In this document: piece by piece, positions 42,660-51,771 of the stretch
How positions within the stretch are numbered: position 1 is the stretch's first letter
Layout of the letters: each line of letters opens with the position of its first letter
Assembly: GCA_046331095.1 (NCBI GenBank)
Contig: JAXLRM010000004.1
Span: 310,001 to 374,000, forward strand
DNA from: JAIBAC01 sp046331095
Lineage (GTDB): Bacteria; Actinomycetota; Acidimicrobiia; UBA2766
Reading direction: 5' to 3'
Length of the DNA: 64,000 nucleotides
The notes under the pieces: model-generated
The model's database searches: none
Seen by the model: only the letters and a program-made list of their open reading frames with translations
What the model was told of the DNA's origin: nothing
Translations under genes and position numbers: made by a program

Positions 42660-43547
42660 GTGGGCACTCTCGACGGACGCATCGCGATCATCACCGGCGC
42701 CGGCCGTGGCCTCGGCCGCGAGCACGCTCTGCTGTTCGCAGCGGAGGGCGCCAAGGTCGTCGTGAACGACCTCGGCGGCGACATCGGGGGCGAGGGCACC
42801 GACGCCACACCCGCCCAAGAGACCGTGCAGATGATCAAGGACATGGGCGGCGAGGCCATCGTCAACGGCGACGACGTGTCCGACTGGGAAGGCGCCCAGC
42901 GCCTCGTGAACCAGGCCGTCGAGACCTTCGGCGGCCTCGACGTGCTCGTCAACAACGCCGGCATCCTGCGCGACCGCGTCCTCGTCAACATGACCGACGC
43001 CGAGTGGGACGCGGTCATCAAGGTCCACCTGCGCGGCCACTTCTGCCCCACCCGCCACGCCGCCAACTACTGGCGTGCGGAGTCCAAGGAGGGCCGCACC
43101 CGCGAGGCGCGCGTGGTCAACACCGCATCGGAGTCGGGTCTCTTCGGCAACCCCGGCCAGGCCAACTACGCGGCGGCCAAGCTCGGCATCTGCGCGTTCA
43201 GCTCGGTGATCTCCAAGGAGCTGACCCGCTACGGGGTCAAGTCGAACACGATCGCGCCGCGGGCCCGCACGCGCCTCACCGAGGCGACCCCGGGCCTGGG
43301 CGACATCGTCAAGCAAGAGGTCGCCGAGGGCACCTTCGACGTGTGGGACCCCGCGAACGTGTCGCCGTTCGTGGCCTACCTCGGCACCGCCGAGTGCCAG
43401 TTCAACGGCGAGGTGTTCTTCGTCTGGAGCGACGAGGTCCAGCGGGTGCAACAGCCCACGCTCGTCGACGGCGCCAAGATCAGCGGCGGCGGCGAGCGCC
43501 TCACGGTGTCGGGCATCATCGACAACGCCAAGAGCCTCGAGGGCTGA
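42660..43547 (+). CDS. SDR family dehydrogenase, MFE-2-like
   Basis: The 295-residue classical SDR resembles the 3-hydroxyacyl-CoA dehydrogenase domain of multifunctional enzyme 2. It starts TLDGRIAIITGAGRGLGREHALLFA and continues KVVVNDLGGDIGGEGTD, the hallmark of that group. LVNNAGILRD, the catalytic NTASESGLFG and YAAAKLG are intact. GTG 42660 follows AGGGGGAA by 6 nt. The acyl-CoA synthetase gene is 42 bp downstream, so the pair likely activates and oxidises a fatty or steroid-like acid. The C-terminal 40 residues beyond the core SDR resemble those of actinobacterial homologues. Confidence 0.92.
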   Translation: MGTLDGRIAIITGAGRGLGREHALLFAAEGAKVVVNDLGGDIGGEGTDATPAQETVQMIKDMGGEAIVNGDDVSDWEGAQRLVNQAVETFGGLDVLVNNAGILRDRVLVNMTDAEWDAVIKVHLRGHFCPTRHAANYWRAESKEGRTREARVVNTASESGLFGNPGQANYAAAKLGICAFSSVISKELTRYGVKSNTIAPRARTRLTEATPGLGDIVKQEVAEGTFDVWDPANVSPFVAYLGTAECQFNGEVFFVWSDEVQRVQQPTLVDGAKISGGGERLTVSGIIDNAKSLEG

Positions 43548-43589
43548 GGCGCCCCGCGACGCAGATCACCGACGCGAATCGGGGGAGAC

Positions 43590-45137
43590 GTGGATCTCGT
43601 TGCAATGCACGCGAGCTACAAGGCCGACGCGACCGCTCTCGTCCAGGGCGACCGCGAGCTGACCTGGGGCGAGTACAACGCCGAGAAGAACCGCGTCGCC
43701 AACGCGCTCGTGGGCATGGGTGTGACCGAGGCGGACAAGGTCGTCTGCTACGTGCACAACTGCATCGAGCGTTTCCTCCTGACCGCGGCCGGCGACACCC
43801 TCGGGGTCACCGTCGTCCCGATGAACTACCGCCTCACCGCACCCGAGGTGGAGTACATCGTCAACGACAGCGAGACCCGCTTCGTGTTCTTCGGCGAGGA
43901 GTTCGGCGACGTCATCGAGGCGGTACGCCCGAGTTGTCGCGGGGTCGAGGCGTGGATCTCGACGGGCAAGAGCACCGGCCCGGGGGTGCTCGCGTGGGAC
44001 GAAGCTGTCGGCTCGGCCTCGCCCGAGACACCGCCGACGCTTGCCGAGGGCGGCGGCGTCATGATCTACACGTCGGGCACGACGGGCAACCCCAAGGGTG
44101 CGTACCGCGAGCCCGGCCAGACCTCCGACGAGATGCGCGCCAAGTGGTTCGCCGACATGCTCACCGAGTTCGACATCCGCGGCGGTGACGACGTCCACCT
44201 CGTGAGCGGCCCGCTCTACCACGGTGCCCCGTTCAGCTTCGCGATGATCGCGACCGGCGTCGGCTCCAAGATCGTGATCATGCCCAAGTTCGACGCCGAG
44301 ACCGCAGCACGGCTCATCGCCGAGCACGGCGTCGGTTACACGGTCATGGCACCGGTGCTGATCAAGCGCTTCCTCGCGCTGCCCGACGAGGTCCTCTCCG
44401 GGTACGACCTGTCGTCGCTGCACACGATCGTCACCACCGGCGCGCCGTGCCCGCAGTCGACCAAGAAGGAGCTGCTCGAGAGGGTCGGCCCCGTCCTCTA
44501 CGAGTTCTACGGCTCCACCGAGCTCGGCGTGAACACCATCATGAAGCCGGCCGACGTCCTCGCCAAGGAAGGCTCGTGCGGCAAGGAGTTCCCCGGCGTC
44601 GAGCTCGTGATCCTGCGTGACGACGGCAGCGAGGCCGACGTCGACGAGCCCGGCGAGCTCTACGTCCGTAAGCACCCGCTCGCGTTCAGCGGCTACTACC
44701 GCAAGGACGACGCCACCCGCGGCGCCTACCGCGGCGAGGACCTCGTCAGCGTCGGCGACGTCGCCTACAAGGACGCCGACGGCTTCTTCTACATCTGCGA
44801 CCGCAAGACCGACATGATCATCTCGGGCGGGGTCAACATCTACCCGGCCGAGATCGAGAACGTCCTGCACCAGCACCCGGCGATCGCGGACTGCTGCGTG
44901 TTCGGCATCCCCGACGAGGAGTTCGGCGAGGCCGTGCACGCGAGCGTGGAGCTCAAAGACGGTGAGTCGCTCACCATCGACGCGCTCAAGGAGTGGAGCC
45001 GCGACAAGCTCGCCGACTACAAGCGTCCGCGCAGCATCGACTTCGTCGACTCGCTCCCGCGCGACCAGGCCGGCAAGCTGCGCAAGCGCGAGCTGCGCGA
45101 GCCGTACTGGGCCGGCCACACCCGCCGCGTGAACTGA
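43590..45137 (+). CDS. Acyl-CoA synthetase (FadD-like, AMP-binding)
   Basis: The 515-residue adenylate-forming enzyme activates a carboxylic acid with ATP and CoA. It has the phosphate loop YTSGTTGNPKGA, the adenine-binding YGSTELG, the hinge DRKTDMIISGGVNIYPAEIE and the C-terminal catalytic lysine in QAGKLRKREL. It starts at GTG 43590. It lies 42 bp after the SDR gene and is probably in one operon with it. The length and a short N-terminal domain match FadD13/FadD4-like actinobacterial enzymes for medium or long-chain or unusual acids. The substrate cannot be assigned from sequence alone. Confidence 0.94.
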   Translation: MDLVAMHASYKADATALVQGDRELTWGEYNAEKNRVANALVGMGVTEADKVVCYVHNCIERFLLTAAGDTLGVTVVPMNYRLTAPEVEYIVNDSETRFVFFGEEFGDVIEAVRPSCRGVEAWISTGKSTGPGVLAWDEAVGSASPETPPTLAEGGGVMIYTSGTTGNPKGAYREPGQTSDEMRAKWFADMLTEFDIRGGDDVHLVSGPLYHGAPFSFAMIATGVGSKIVIMPKFDAETAARLIAEHGVGYTVMAPVLIKRFLALPDEVLSGYDLSSLHTIVTTGAPCPQSTKKELLERVGPVLYEFYGSTELGVNTIMKPADVLAKEGSCGKEFPGVELVILRDDGSEADVDEPGELYVRKHPLAFSGYYRKDDATRGAYRGEDLVSVGDVAYKDADGFFYICDRKTDMIISGGVNIYPAEIENVLHQHPAIADCCVFGIPDEEFGEAVHASVELKDGESLTIDALKEWSRDKLADYKRPRSIDFVDSLPRDQAGKLRKRELREPYWAGHTRRVN

Positions 45138-45352
45138 GCGAACCGGGTTCCCGGACGCGCCTGCGGCGCCGATCCCCCGGAAACGGGCAGGTGGGGGCAC
45201 TTGCACCTCACGGTATCGGCCGAATCGGACAGGCAGGAGCAGGATTCGGCGGCATCACGTCGAAATGTGTGGGCGGACCTCGGCGGACGGGAGACAAGGG
45301 CTTGAGGCCAGACGGCCAGGGTGGGCACGACCACGTCGCGCGCCGTGAGCGG

Positions 45353-46216
45353 ATGAGCGAGGGAATGGTGTTCGCCAACGGCATAGAGCTGTGGTACGAC
45401 GCGATCGGCGACTCCAGCGCGCCCGCAGTCCTTCTGATCCACAGCATGGGTCTGCAGTCCGGCGCATGGGGCCCCGAAGTGGTCGATCCGCTCCTCGACG
45501 CCGGCTACCAGGTGATCCGCGTCGACAACCGCGACAACGGCCGCTCCGAGTGGATCGACTACGCCCGCCACCCCTACGACGTGCGCGACATGGCCGTCGA
45601 CATGACCTGCCTGCTCGACGCGCTCGACGTGAGTGCCGCTCACCTCGTCGGTTTCGCGATGGGCGCCATGATCGCCCAACAGGTCGCCATCGACAGTCCC
45701 GACCGTGTGCTGTCGCTGTCGTGCATCGCGGTGACGACCGAGGTCGAGCTCGCACGGATGGAGCCCAAGGCCCTCGACGTGTTCGGGACGATGCTCAACA
45801 CGCCGCCACCGGGACGGGGCGGGGGAATCGAGTGGGGCCTCGCGGCGCTGCGGTCCATGGCCGGGCGCGGTTTCGCTTTCGACGAAGGCTGGTGGCGGGA
45901 GGTCCTGCGTCGCTCCGGAAGGCGCTTCAACCTCCGCAACGCCCACGCCGTCGCGATGACCCGCACGCCGAGCCAGTTCGAGAGACTGAGCCGCTGCCAC
46001 GTCCCGGCTCTGTTCCTGCACTCCGACGACGACCCCCTCTTTCCCCACGCGCGGGTGAAGGAGTTGAGCGAACGCATGCCCTCGGCACGCCTGCACACCC
46101 TCACCGGCGCGGGACGCGACCTCAGCCCGGCGATCTTCGCCGAGGTGATGCCCGACGTCCTCGCGCACCTGGCCGAGGCGAGCGGGGCCTCCGGCGCCGG
46201 GTCGTCCGTCGCCTAG
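45353..46216 (+). CDS. Alpha/beta-hydrolase-fold protein lacking catalytic Ser and His
   Basis: The 287-residue protein has a clear alpha/beta hydrolase fold: LLIHSMGLQSGAWGP (oxyanion loop), VDNRDNGRSEW and an elbow after strand 5. The nucleophile elbow GxSxG reads GFAMG, so Ala102 replaces the serine. The expected C-terminal GxGH histidine motif reads LTGAGRDLSP, with arginine for histidine. An aspartate (HSDDDPLF) remains. It cannot be a classical serine hydrolase; it may bind a ligand or act by another mechanism. ATG 45353 is chosen; GTG 45345 is possible. It is convergent with two further hydrolase-fold genes. Confidence 0.85.
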   Translation: MSEGMVFANGIELWYDAIGDSSAPAVLLIHSMGLQSGAWGPEVVDPLLDAGYQVIRVDNRDNGRSEWIDYARHPYDVRDMAVDMTCLLDALDVSAAHLVGFAMGAMIAQQVAIDSPDRVLSLSCIAVTTEVELARMEPKALDVFGTMLNTPPPGRGGGIEWGLAALRSMAGRGFAFDEGWWREVLRRSGRRFNLRNAHAVAMTRTPSQFERLSRCHVPALFLHSDDDPLFPHARVKELSERMPSARLHTLTGAGRDLSPAIFAEVMPDVLAHLAEASGASGAGSSVA

Positions 46217-46245
46217 TGCTCTCGGGGGCGGAGCCCCCCGGAGAT

Positions 46246-46914
46246 CTAGCGGCCGTATCGGCGCAGGGCGGCTTCGAGGGGATCGCAGCGCACACCGGGT
46301 TCGTCGACGACGGCCGCGAGCCAATCCGGTCGCGCGACCGCGCACACCGTGATCGGGTGCTCGAGGCCCGAGAGGTGCGTCGCCTGGCGCACGTAGGCCG
46401 TCGCGTAGTCCGGGGGGCGCACGTCCTGGGACAGCTCGGCGAGACCGAAGGGGTCAGGCGAGCGCGTGGCGCCCGGATCCGGAGGCCGGATCACCGTCGA
46501 CGTCGGGCTCGGACTCCCACCCGCGAGACCGGGGCCGTCGCGCAGGATCGCGCCCCTGACAAGGTGCGGGCGGGCCCCCGCTATCAACAGGGCGACATAT
46601 GCGCCGAGGCCGGCGCCGCACAGGGTTGCCGAGCCGAGATGGGCGAGGGCGACGTCGACGTCGGCCATCAGGGTCTCCGCGGTGTAACCGCCGCCCGCGG
46701 GTACCGTCGACGACCCGTGTCCCGTGAAGTCGAGCGCGTAGACGGCACCCGGCCACGTCGCCACGGCTTCGGGCACCGCTGCCGGCGAGCTCATCGCGAG
46801 CGGGTGCAACAGGACCAGCGGCTGGCACCCGCGCTCGCCGTCCCCGACCTCGTGCTCGGTGCGCAGGGTGTGCAGGGCGAGGCGCACTTTCGCGTGGGTC
46901 AGCCACGTGATCAC
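46246..46914 (-). CDS. Short alpha/beta-hydrolase-fold protein lacking the nucleophile
   Basis: The 222-residue protein keeps the first half of the fold (LVLLHPLAMSSPAAV, ALDFTGHGSSTVPAGGGYT) and the strand-5 turn, but the nucleophile elbow reads LCGAGLGAY, with glycine for serine. The C-terminal histidine region is not recognisable and the cap is short, so triad chemistry is not expected. GTG 46914 overlaps the stop of the active-looking hydrolase upstream (GTGA), so both are made together. An association between an active hydrolase and an inactive paralogue is one possible reason for the coupling. Confidence 0.82.
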   Translation of the reverse strand: MITWLTHAKVRLALHTLRTEHEVGDGERGCQPLVLLHPLAMSSPAAVPEAVATWPGAVYALDFTGHGSSTVPAGGGYTAETLMADVDVALAHLGSATLCGAGLGAYVALLIAGARPHLVRGAILRDGPGLAGGSPSPTSTVIRPPDPGATRSPDPFGLAELSQDVRPPDYATAYVRQATHLSGLEHPITVCAVARPDWLAAVVDEPGVRCDPLEAALRRYGR

Positions 46915-47822
46915 GACAGGAACTCCAGGACGAGATCGGCGACGCGTGCAGGTTGTTCGATGTGGACGAAGTGGCCCGCGTCCTCGAGGACCTCGAAGCG
47001 GGTGTCCGGCTGCGCGTACGGCTCGACGTCGCCGCGGCGGGTCTCCCAGCCGAGCACCTCCGCCTGGCCGGCGAGGACGGCTAGCAGCGGGCACGCCATC
47101 GTGGCGATCGAGCGCAGCGACCACTCCGGGCGCCACGGCCCGAAGCCCCCGAAGCGGAGCTGAGGGTCGATCTTCCAGCGCCACCCGTCGCTGTCGCGGC
47201 GCGCCCCCACCGACACCAGGTACTCGAGCCAGGAGAGGTCGAGGCGAGGGTTCATGAGGTGGCGCCGTTGCGCCAGCTCGTGAGCAGTGCCCGGACGGCG
47301 CTGGCGCCCCGCGACGCGCCGGCGGTGGTCGAGCCAGCCCGTGAGCTCCTCGTCGAGCATGCGCGTGCGCTCGGTCTCGGCGAGGTCGGGCATGCGGTTG
47401 CCCGAAGGGACGCCGTCGAGGTTGACGACCCGCGAGATCCTGTGGGGCCAGGTGTTGGCGAGACGCAGCATCATGGCGCCGCCCTTGGAGTGGCCGACGA
47501 CTGGGACAGGCTCGGTCGTGGTCGCGTCGAGCACCATCGCTGCGTCGCGCAGGTCCGATTCCCACGAGTAGAGGGCGGCGTGTTCGCTGTCGCCGTGGCC
47601 GCGCTGGTCCCACGCGACGACACGCCAACCGGCGTCGGCGACGAGCGGGGCGAACACGTCGAAGGTGCGGGCGAAGTCGAAGCCGCCGTGCGCGAACAGG
47701 ATCGGCGGCGCCTCGGCATCGCCCCACTCGACGACGGCGATCTCGACCCCGAACGCGTCCACCCGCCGGGTCCGGTCCGGCGCGTGTGCGCCCGGGTACG
47801 TGGGAGTCGGGGCGGTTGTCAT
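46911..47822 (-). CDS. Alpha/beta hydrolase with intact triad
   Basis: The 303-residue protein is a typical alpha/beta hydrolase. It has ILFAHGGFDFART (oxyanion loop), AWDQRGHGDSEH, the nucleophile VVGHSKGGAM with serine, and the histidine in EDAGHFVHIEQP near the C-terminus. It resembles the haloalkane-dehalogenase/esterase-like branch by motif, but a serine nucleophile points to ester or lactone hydrolysis. ATG 47822 gives the N-terminus MTTAPTPTYPG. It is the first gene of a pair with the nucleophile-less hydrolase (4-bp overlap). It is divergent from an MFS gene 113 bp away. Confidence 0.9.
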   Translation of the reverse strand: MTTAPTPTYPGAHAPDRTRRVDAFGVEIAVVEWGDAEAPPILFAHGGFDFARTFDVFAPLVADAGWRVVAWDQRGHGDSEHAALYSWESDLRDAAMVLDATTTEPVPVVGHSKGGAMMLRLANTWPHRISRVVNLDGVPSGNRMPDLAETERTRMLDEELTGWLDHRRRVAGRQRRPGTAHELAQRRHLMNPRLDLSWLEYLVSVGARRDSDGWRWKIDPQLRFGGFGPWRPEWSLRSIATMACPLLAVLAGQAEVLGWETRRGDVEPYAQPDTRFEVLEDAGHFVHIEQPARVADLVLEFLS

Positions 47823-47935
47823 GGACTCGGGCGACGATAGCGATCGACCCCGCCCACGATCTGTTACCACTGGTCACCGAGGGTCAAGTACGGTAGCTCT
47901 CCGGTCGAAGCGGGACGGCAGGGAGCGGGAGGCGC

Positions 47936-49414
47936 GTGGACGCGATCCTTCGGTACAGGACGAGGATCCAGGCCCATCCGCGCTACCGCTGGATCGTGCT
48001 CGCCACCGTCCTCTTCGGCCTCTTCGCGGTCGGGTTCAGCTTCACGATCCTCTCGACGGTCCTGCCCCAGATCGACTCCGAGTTCGGGGTCAACGAGTCC
48101 GTCAGCCACTGGGTCGTGACCGCGCCGATCCTCGTGTTCGGGATCGCGGGACCGATCGTCGGCAAGTTCGGCGACATCTACGGCGCCAAGCGCCCGTTCC
48201 TGATCGGGTTCGGGATCGCGACGATCTTCCTGCTCCTCACCGGGTTTGCCTGGGACATCGGCTCGCTCATCCTGTTCCGGGTCGTCGCCGCCCTCGAAGG
48301 TGCCGCCACGGGTCCGTGCGCGGTGAAGTACATCGCGGCGCACTTCGATCCCGAGGAGAGGTCGAAGGCGTTCGGGTGGTTCAGCTTCGTGTCCGCGGGA
48401 GCGCCGACGCTCGGCCTCTTCGCGGGAGCCGCGATCGTGCCGGTCCTCGGCTGGCGTGCGATCTTCTTCATCCAGGCGCCGATGTGCGCCGTGGCGCTCC
48501 TCTTCGCATGGGTGATCCTCGACGACACCGAGGCGCGTCCGGACGTGCGCGTGCACGTTCCCGGGGCGATCCTGTTGGGAGCGGCGGCGTTTTGCGGCCT
48601 GTTCGCCCTCAACCTCGGCGTCGCGTCCGGGTGGACGCGGACGCTCTACCTCATGGTGGCCGCCAACCCGGTCCTCCTGGCCGCGTTCGTGTGGAGCCAG
48701 AAGCGCACGGACCATCCCCTGTTCCCGCTGCGCTACTTCCGCCGGCGCAACTTCACCTTGTCGCTGTTGTCCTCGACGCTGGTGAACTTCGCGTACCTGG
48801 GCGGCTTCATCATCGCCCCGTTCCTGCTCGCCGACCTCTTGGGCCTCGACCAGCGCCAGACCCTCGCGGTCCTCGTCTCGCGTCCGCTCGCGTTCACGGT
48901 CGTCGCGATCGGGGCCGGCTACGCCGTCGCGCGGGTCGGCGAGCGCGTCGGGGCGGTCTTCGGCGCAGCCGCGATCGCAACCGCGATGGTCATGCTCGCA
49001 GGCGTGGGGGAGTCCGGCCCGGTCGTCCTCGTGATCTGCGGGCTCGCCACCGCCGGAGTCGGTCTCGGGTTCTGCCAGCCGTCGTTGAACACCGCGAGCG
49101 TGAACGCCATGGACCTCGAGGATCAGGCCGTGGCCGGCGGGATGGCAGCGTCGGTCCAGTCGATCGGCGCCGCCCTCGGCAACGTCGTCCTGGTGGGCAT
49201 CGTCCGTTCGGGTCTGCCCCCCGGCACGACGACGGCCGACGCGGCCCCGTCGGTGCTGCGTTCCGCGTTCGGCGAGGCCTATCTCGTAGGCGCGATCGTC
49301 GCCCTCGCGGCGGTCCTGGTCTCGGTGGGCATCCGCCGCACTCCCCGTACGGTGGCAGAGGCGGAGCCGCACCTCCCCGACGTGGAGGTGGTCGAGACCG
49401 GTGAGCTGATCTGA
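47936..49414 (+). CDS. MFS multidrug-type transporter (DHA2, 14-TM)
   Basis: The 492-residue carrier has about fourteen predicted membrane helices. The motif A loop is GKFGDIYGAKRPFLIG, and LFRVVAALEGAATGPC matches the helix 4 and 5 pattern of DHA2 drug-proton antiporters. The start is GTG 47936, after GGGAGG at a short 4-nt spacing. A weak promoter TTACCA-N19-TACGGT lies at 47864-47894. It shares a regulatory gap with the divergent hydrolase, so the hydrolase substrate and the exported compound may be related. The true substrate is unknown. Confidence 0.9.
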   Translation: MDAILRYRTRIQAHPRYRWIVLATVLFGLFAVGFSFTILSTVLPQIDSEFGVNESVSHWVVTAPILVFGIAGPIVGKFGDIYGAKRPFLIGFGIATIFLLLTGFAWDIGSLILFRVVAALEGAATGPCAVKYIAAHFDPEERSKAFGWFSFVSAGAPTLGLFAGAAIVPVLGWRAIFFIQAPMCAVALLFAWVILDDTEARPDVRVHVPGAILLGAAAFCGLFALNLGVASGWTRTLYLMVAANPVLLAAFVWSQKRTDHPLFPLRYFRRRNFTLSLLSSTLVNFAYLGGFIIAPFLLADLLGLDQRQTLAVLVSRPLAFTVVAIGAGYAVARVGERVGAVFGAAAIATAMVMLAGVGESGPVVLVICGLATAGVGLGFCQPSLNTASVNAMDLEDQAVAGGMAASVQSIGAALGNVVLVGIVRSGLPPGTTTADAAPSVLRSAFGEAYLVGAIVALAAVLVSVGIRRTPRTVAEAEPHLPDVEVVETGELI

Positions 49415-49421
49415 CCTCGGC

Positions 49422-51182
49422 TCAGCTCGGAGCCACGTCGAGGCGGGCGAGACGGCGTGTCAGGCTCGGACTGACGCGGGCGAGGGCGGCCATGACGACA
49501 GCTTCGGGCGAGACCGGCACCACGGCGGCACCGGACTCCGCGGCGCGCACGATCGCTGCCGCGACACGGTCGGGCGTGAACCCGCGGCGTCGGTACATCG
49601 CCGAGAGGGCGGCGCGTCTGCGGGCCTCGTCGTCGGCATCGGTGCCGACGAAGTGGGTCGTGCGCGTGATGTCGGTGTCGATGACGCCGGGGCAGATCGC
49701 CGAGACGGTGATCGACTCGCCTGCGAGCTCGGCGCGCAGGCACTCGCTGAGCATGAGCACAGCGGCTTTCGTCGTCGCGTACGCGGGGTATGCCCGGGAC
49801 GGCATGTACGCGGCCGCCGATGCCACGTTGACGATCGCGCCACCCTGTCCACGTTCGGTCATCTGCGTGCCGAACAGGCGCGAGCCGTGGATCACACCCC
49901 AGAGGTTGACGCCGAGCACACGCTCCCAGTCCTGCACGGACGTGGCCAGGGCGGGGCCGGCCATCCCGATACCTGCGTTGTTGACGACGACATCCGGCGC
50001 GCCGTGGTCGGACTCGACCGCCTTGGCGAAGCGTTCCATCGCTTCGGCGTCGGAGACGTCGACGGTGTAGGCGTGCGCCGGCGGCCCGAGTTCTGCGCAC
50101 ACCTCCGCCGTGCGGACGGACGCACCTTCGTCGATGTCGGCAGCGATCACGGTGGCACCACGCTCGGCGAACGCGAACGCGCTCTGACGGCCGATACCGG
50201 ACCCCGCGCCCGTGACGACGACCACGCGCGGCTCGGCGCCGCGGGCGCGGCAGCGGCGCAGCGCGGCAGGCTCACGCCCGCCTTCGACGTGGTCGACGAG
50301 TTCGGTGATCCAGAGCGCGACCTTGTCGGGACGGCTGCGGGCCAGCCAGTGCCCGCCGGCGACCTCGCGGCACCACAGGCGTGACGCCCAAGGCTCGGCA
50401 GCGCGCGCCATCGCGGGTGTCACGAACGGGTCATCGCGAGCGATCACGACTTGCACGGGCACGTCGGTGCGGCGTTCGGCAGGATGACGGAAGGCAGATC
50501 GCACGTTCTGGCGGTACAGCTCGACTCCGCGCGTTGCGTCGTCGGCGAGGCAGGGTCCGGGCCAGCGTGCGTCGACGGCGGCTCCCTCGACGCGGCGCAG
50601 GTAGGCGGGCCAGCCGTGCGCGAGGACGCCACGCCACAGGACCGGGACGAAGCCGGGGGTGTGCATCGCGGCGACGTAGGTGGAGCGCACGGCCTGCAGG
50701 GCGAGCTCACGTGCCGGTCGCAGTCCGGGACGCATGCTGGCCCGGATCCACCGGCCCACGTGGTCGAGGCACGGCCCCGACATCGACGTGAAGCTCGCCG
50801 CGCGACCGGCGAGGCGGTCACCGCAGACGGCGGCCCAGGACTGGATCGAGCCCCAGTCGTGCCCGACGAGGTGCACGGGCGCGTCGGGGCTGGTCGCGTC
50901 CACAACTGCGGCCAGGTCGGCCTCGAGGTGCTCCATCGCGTAGCCCGACCGATCGCGTGGCGCGTCCGAGGCTCCCGCGCCGCGAACGTCGTAGGTGACC
51001 ACGTGGAAGCGCTCCCCCAGGAGCGGGGCGACGAGATCCCAGACCGCCTGGGTGTCGGGGTAGCCGTGCACGAGCACGATCGTCGGCGCCGACGGGTCGC
51101 CACGCTCGGTGACGGCGAGGTCGACACCGTCGCCTGCGACACGGGAGGTCTGCACGGCGTGGCCCGTGGTAGTGGTGTCCAT
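49422..51182 (-). CDS. EphD-like epoxide hydrolase-SDR fusion
   Basis: The 586-residue protein joins two enzymes. Residues 1-320 are an epoxide-hydrolase-like alpha/beta fold with HGYPDTQAVWD, the aspartate nucleophile in LVGHDWGSIQSW, an acid in ARDDPFVTP and the histidine in VAGGHWLARS. From about residue 325 a classical SDR follows: VVVTGAGSGIGRQSAF, VNNAGIGMAGP, NVASAAAYMPSRAYPAYATTKAA. The same arrangement and length occur in mycobacterial EphD, which is linked to mycolate or lipid modification; that role is only an analogy here. ATG 51182 is chosen over ATG 51194. It is convergent with the MFS gene (8 bp between stops). Confidence 0.92.
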   Translation of the reverse strand: MDTTTTGHAVQTSRVAGDGVDLAVTERGDPSAPTIVLVHGYPDTQAVWDLVAPLLGERFHVVTYDVRGAGASDAPRDRSGYAMEHLEADLAAVVDATSPDAPVHLVGHDWGSIQSWAAVCGDRLAGRAASFTSMSGPCLDHVGRWIRASMRPGLRPARELALQAVRSTYVAAMHTPGFVPVLWRGVLAHGWPAYLRRVEGAAVDARWPGPCLADDATRGVELYRQNVRSAFRHPAERRTDVPVQVVIARDDPFVTPAMARAAEPWASRLWCREVAGGHWLARSRPDKVALWITELVDHVEGGREPAALRRCRARGAEPRVVVVTGAGSGIGRQSAFAFAERGATVIAADIDEGASVRTAEVCAELGPPAHAYTVDVSDAEAMERFAKAVESDHGAPDVVVNNAGIGMAGPALATSVQDWERVLGVNLWGVIHGSRLFGTQMTERGQGGAIVNVASAAAYMPSRAYPAYATTKAAVLMLSECLRAELAGESITVSAICPGVIDTDITRTTHFVGTDADDEARRRAALSAMYRRRGFTPDRVAAAIVRAAESGAAVVPVSPEAVVMAALARVSPSLTRRLARLDVAPS

Positions 51183-51225
51183 CGGGACGACCATACCGGG
51201 GACGAGCGGTCTCGCCGATGCCGGT

Positions 51226-51771
51226 TCACTGGCGTAGGTGCAGCGGCCTGGCGCCCGAGATCCGCACGAGCGCGATCGCGGCGCAGAAGACGACCAGACC
51301 CACCAAGGCCGTAACCACCACGAGGGAGAGCGTGCCGAGGCCGTAGGTGGCGCCGCCGTCACTCGGGAACACGACGGAGTCGGTCGAGGTGCTCGCCCCC
51401 GACACCTTCCAGGTCCCGTCCGCGAGCGTCGCGGTGAGCGTGAACTGCGCGGGATCGTCGGCGCCGTGCGCCCAGACCCGAATGGGCACCGTCGCAGTGT
51501 CGCCGGACACGGTGGCCGGTCCGATCTCGAAGCGGTCGAGGTGTTTGCGGTCGGTTGTGCCGCCTCCGCTGATCTCGAAGCCGAGCACCGCGGCGGCGGC
51601 CTCGGTCGCGCCGTACTTGGCGATCGCGCCAGTGTCGGTGTCGCGGCTGATCGCCGCGAGCCAGCGTTCGGTCGGGCCCTCGGGCCGGTTGGTCGCGTAC
51701 GCGGCGACGAGGGCGACCACGGCCGCGAACAGGACGGTCAGGATCGCGAGGGAGGCGAGGAGGCGCTTCAC
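51226..51771 (-). CDS. Two-helix membrane protein with exported domain
   Basis: The 181-residue protein has an N-terminal signal anchor (residues 5-27), an exported domain of about 110 residues (ERWLAAISRDTDTGAIAKYG onward, with an NTF2/DUF-like look) and a second membrane helix (about residues 148-170). GTG 51771 overlaps the stop of the MFS gene (GTGA), so it is made together with that carrier and may be an accessory protein of it. No conserved catalytic residues or cysteines are visible. I do not recognise the family. Confidence 0.74.
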   Translation of the reverse strand: MKRLLASLAILTVLFAAVVALVAAYATNRPEGPTERWLAAISRDTDTGAIAKYGATEAAAAVLGFEISGGGTTDRKHLDRFEIGPATVSGDTATVPIRVWAHGADDPAQFTLTATLADGTWKVSGASTSTDSVVFPSDGGATYGLGTLSLVVVTALVGLVVFCAAIALVRISGARPLHLRQ

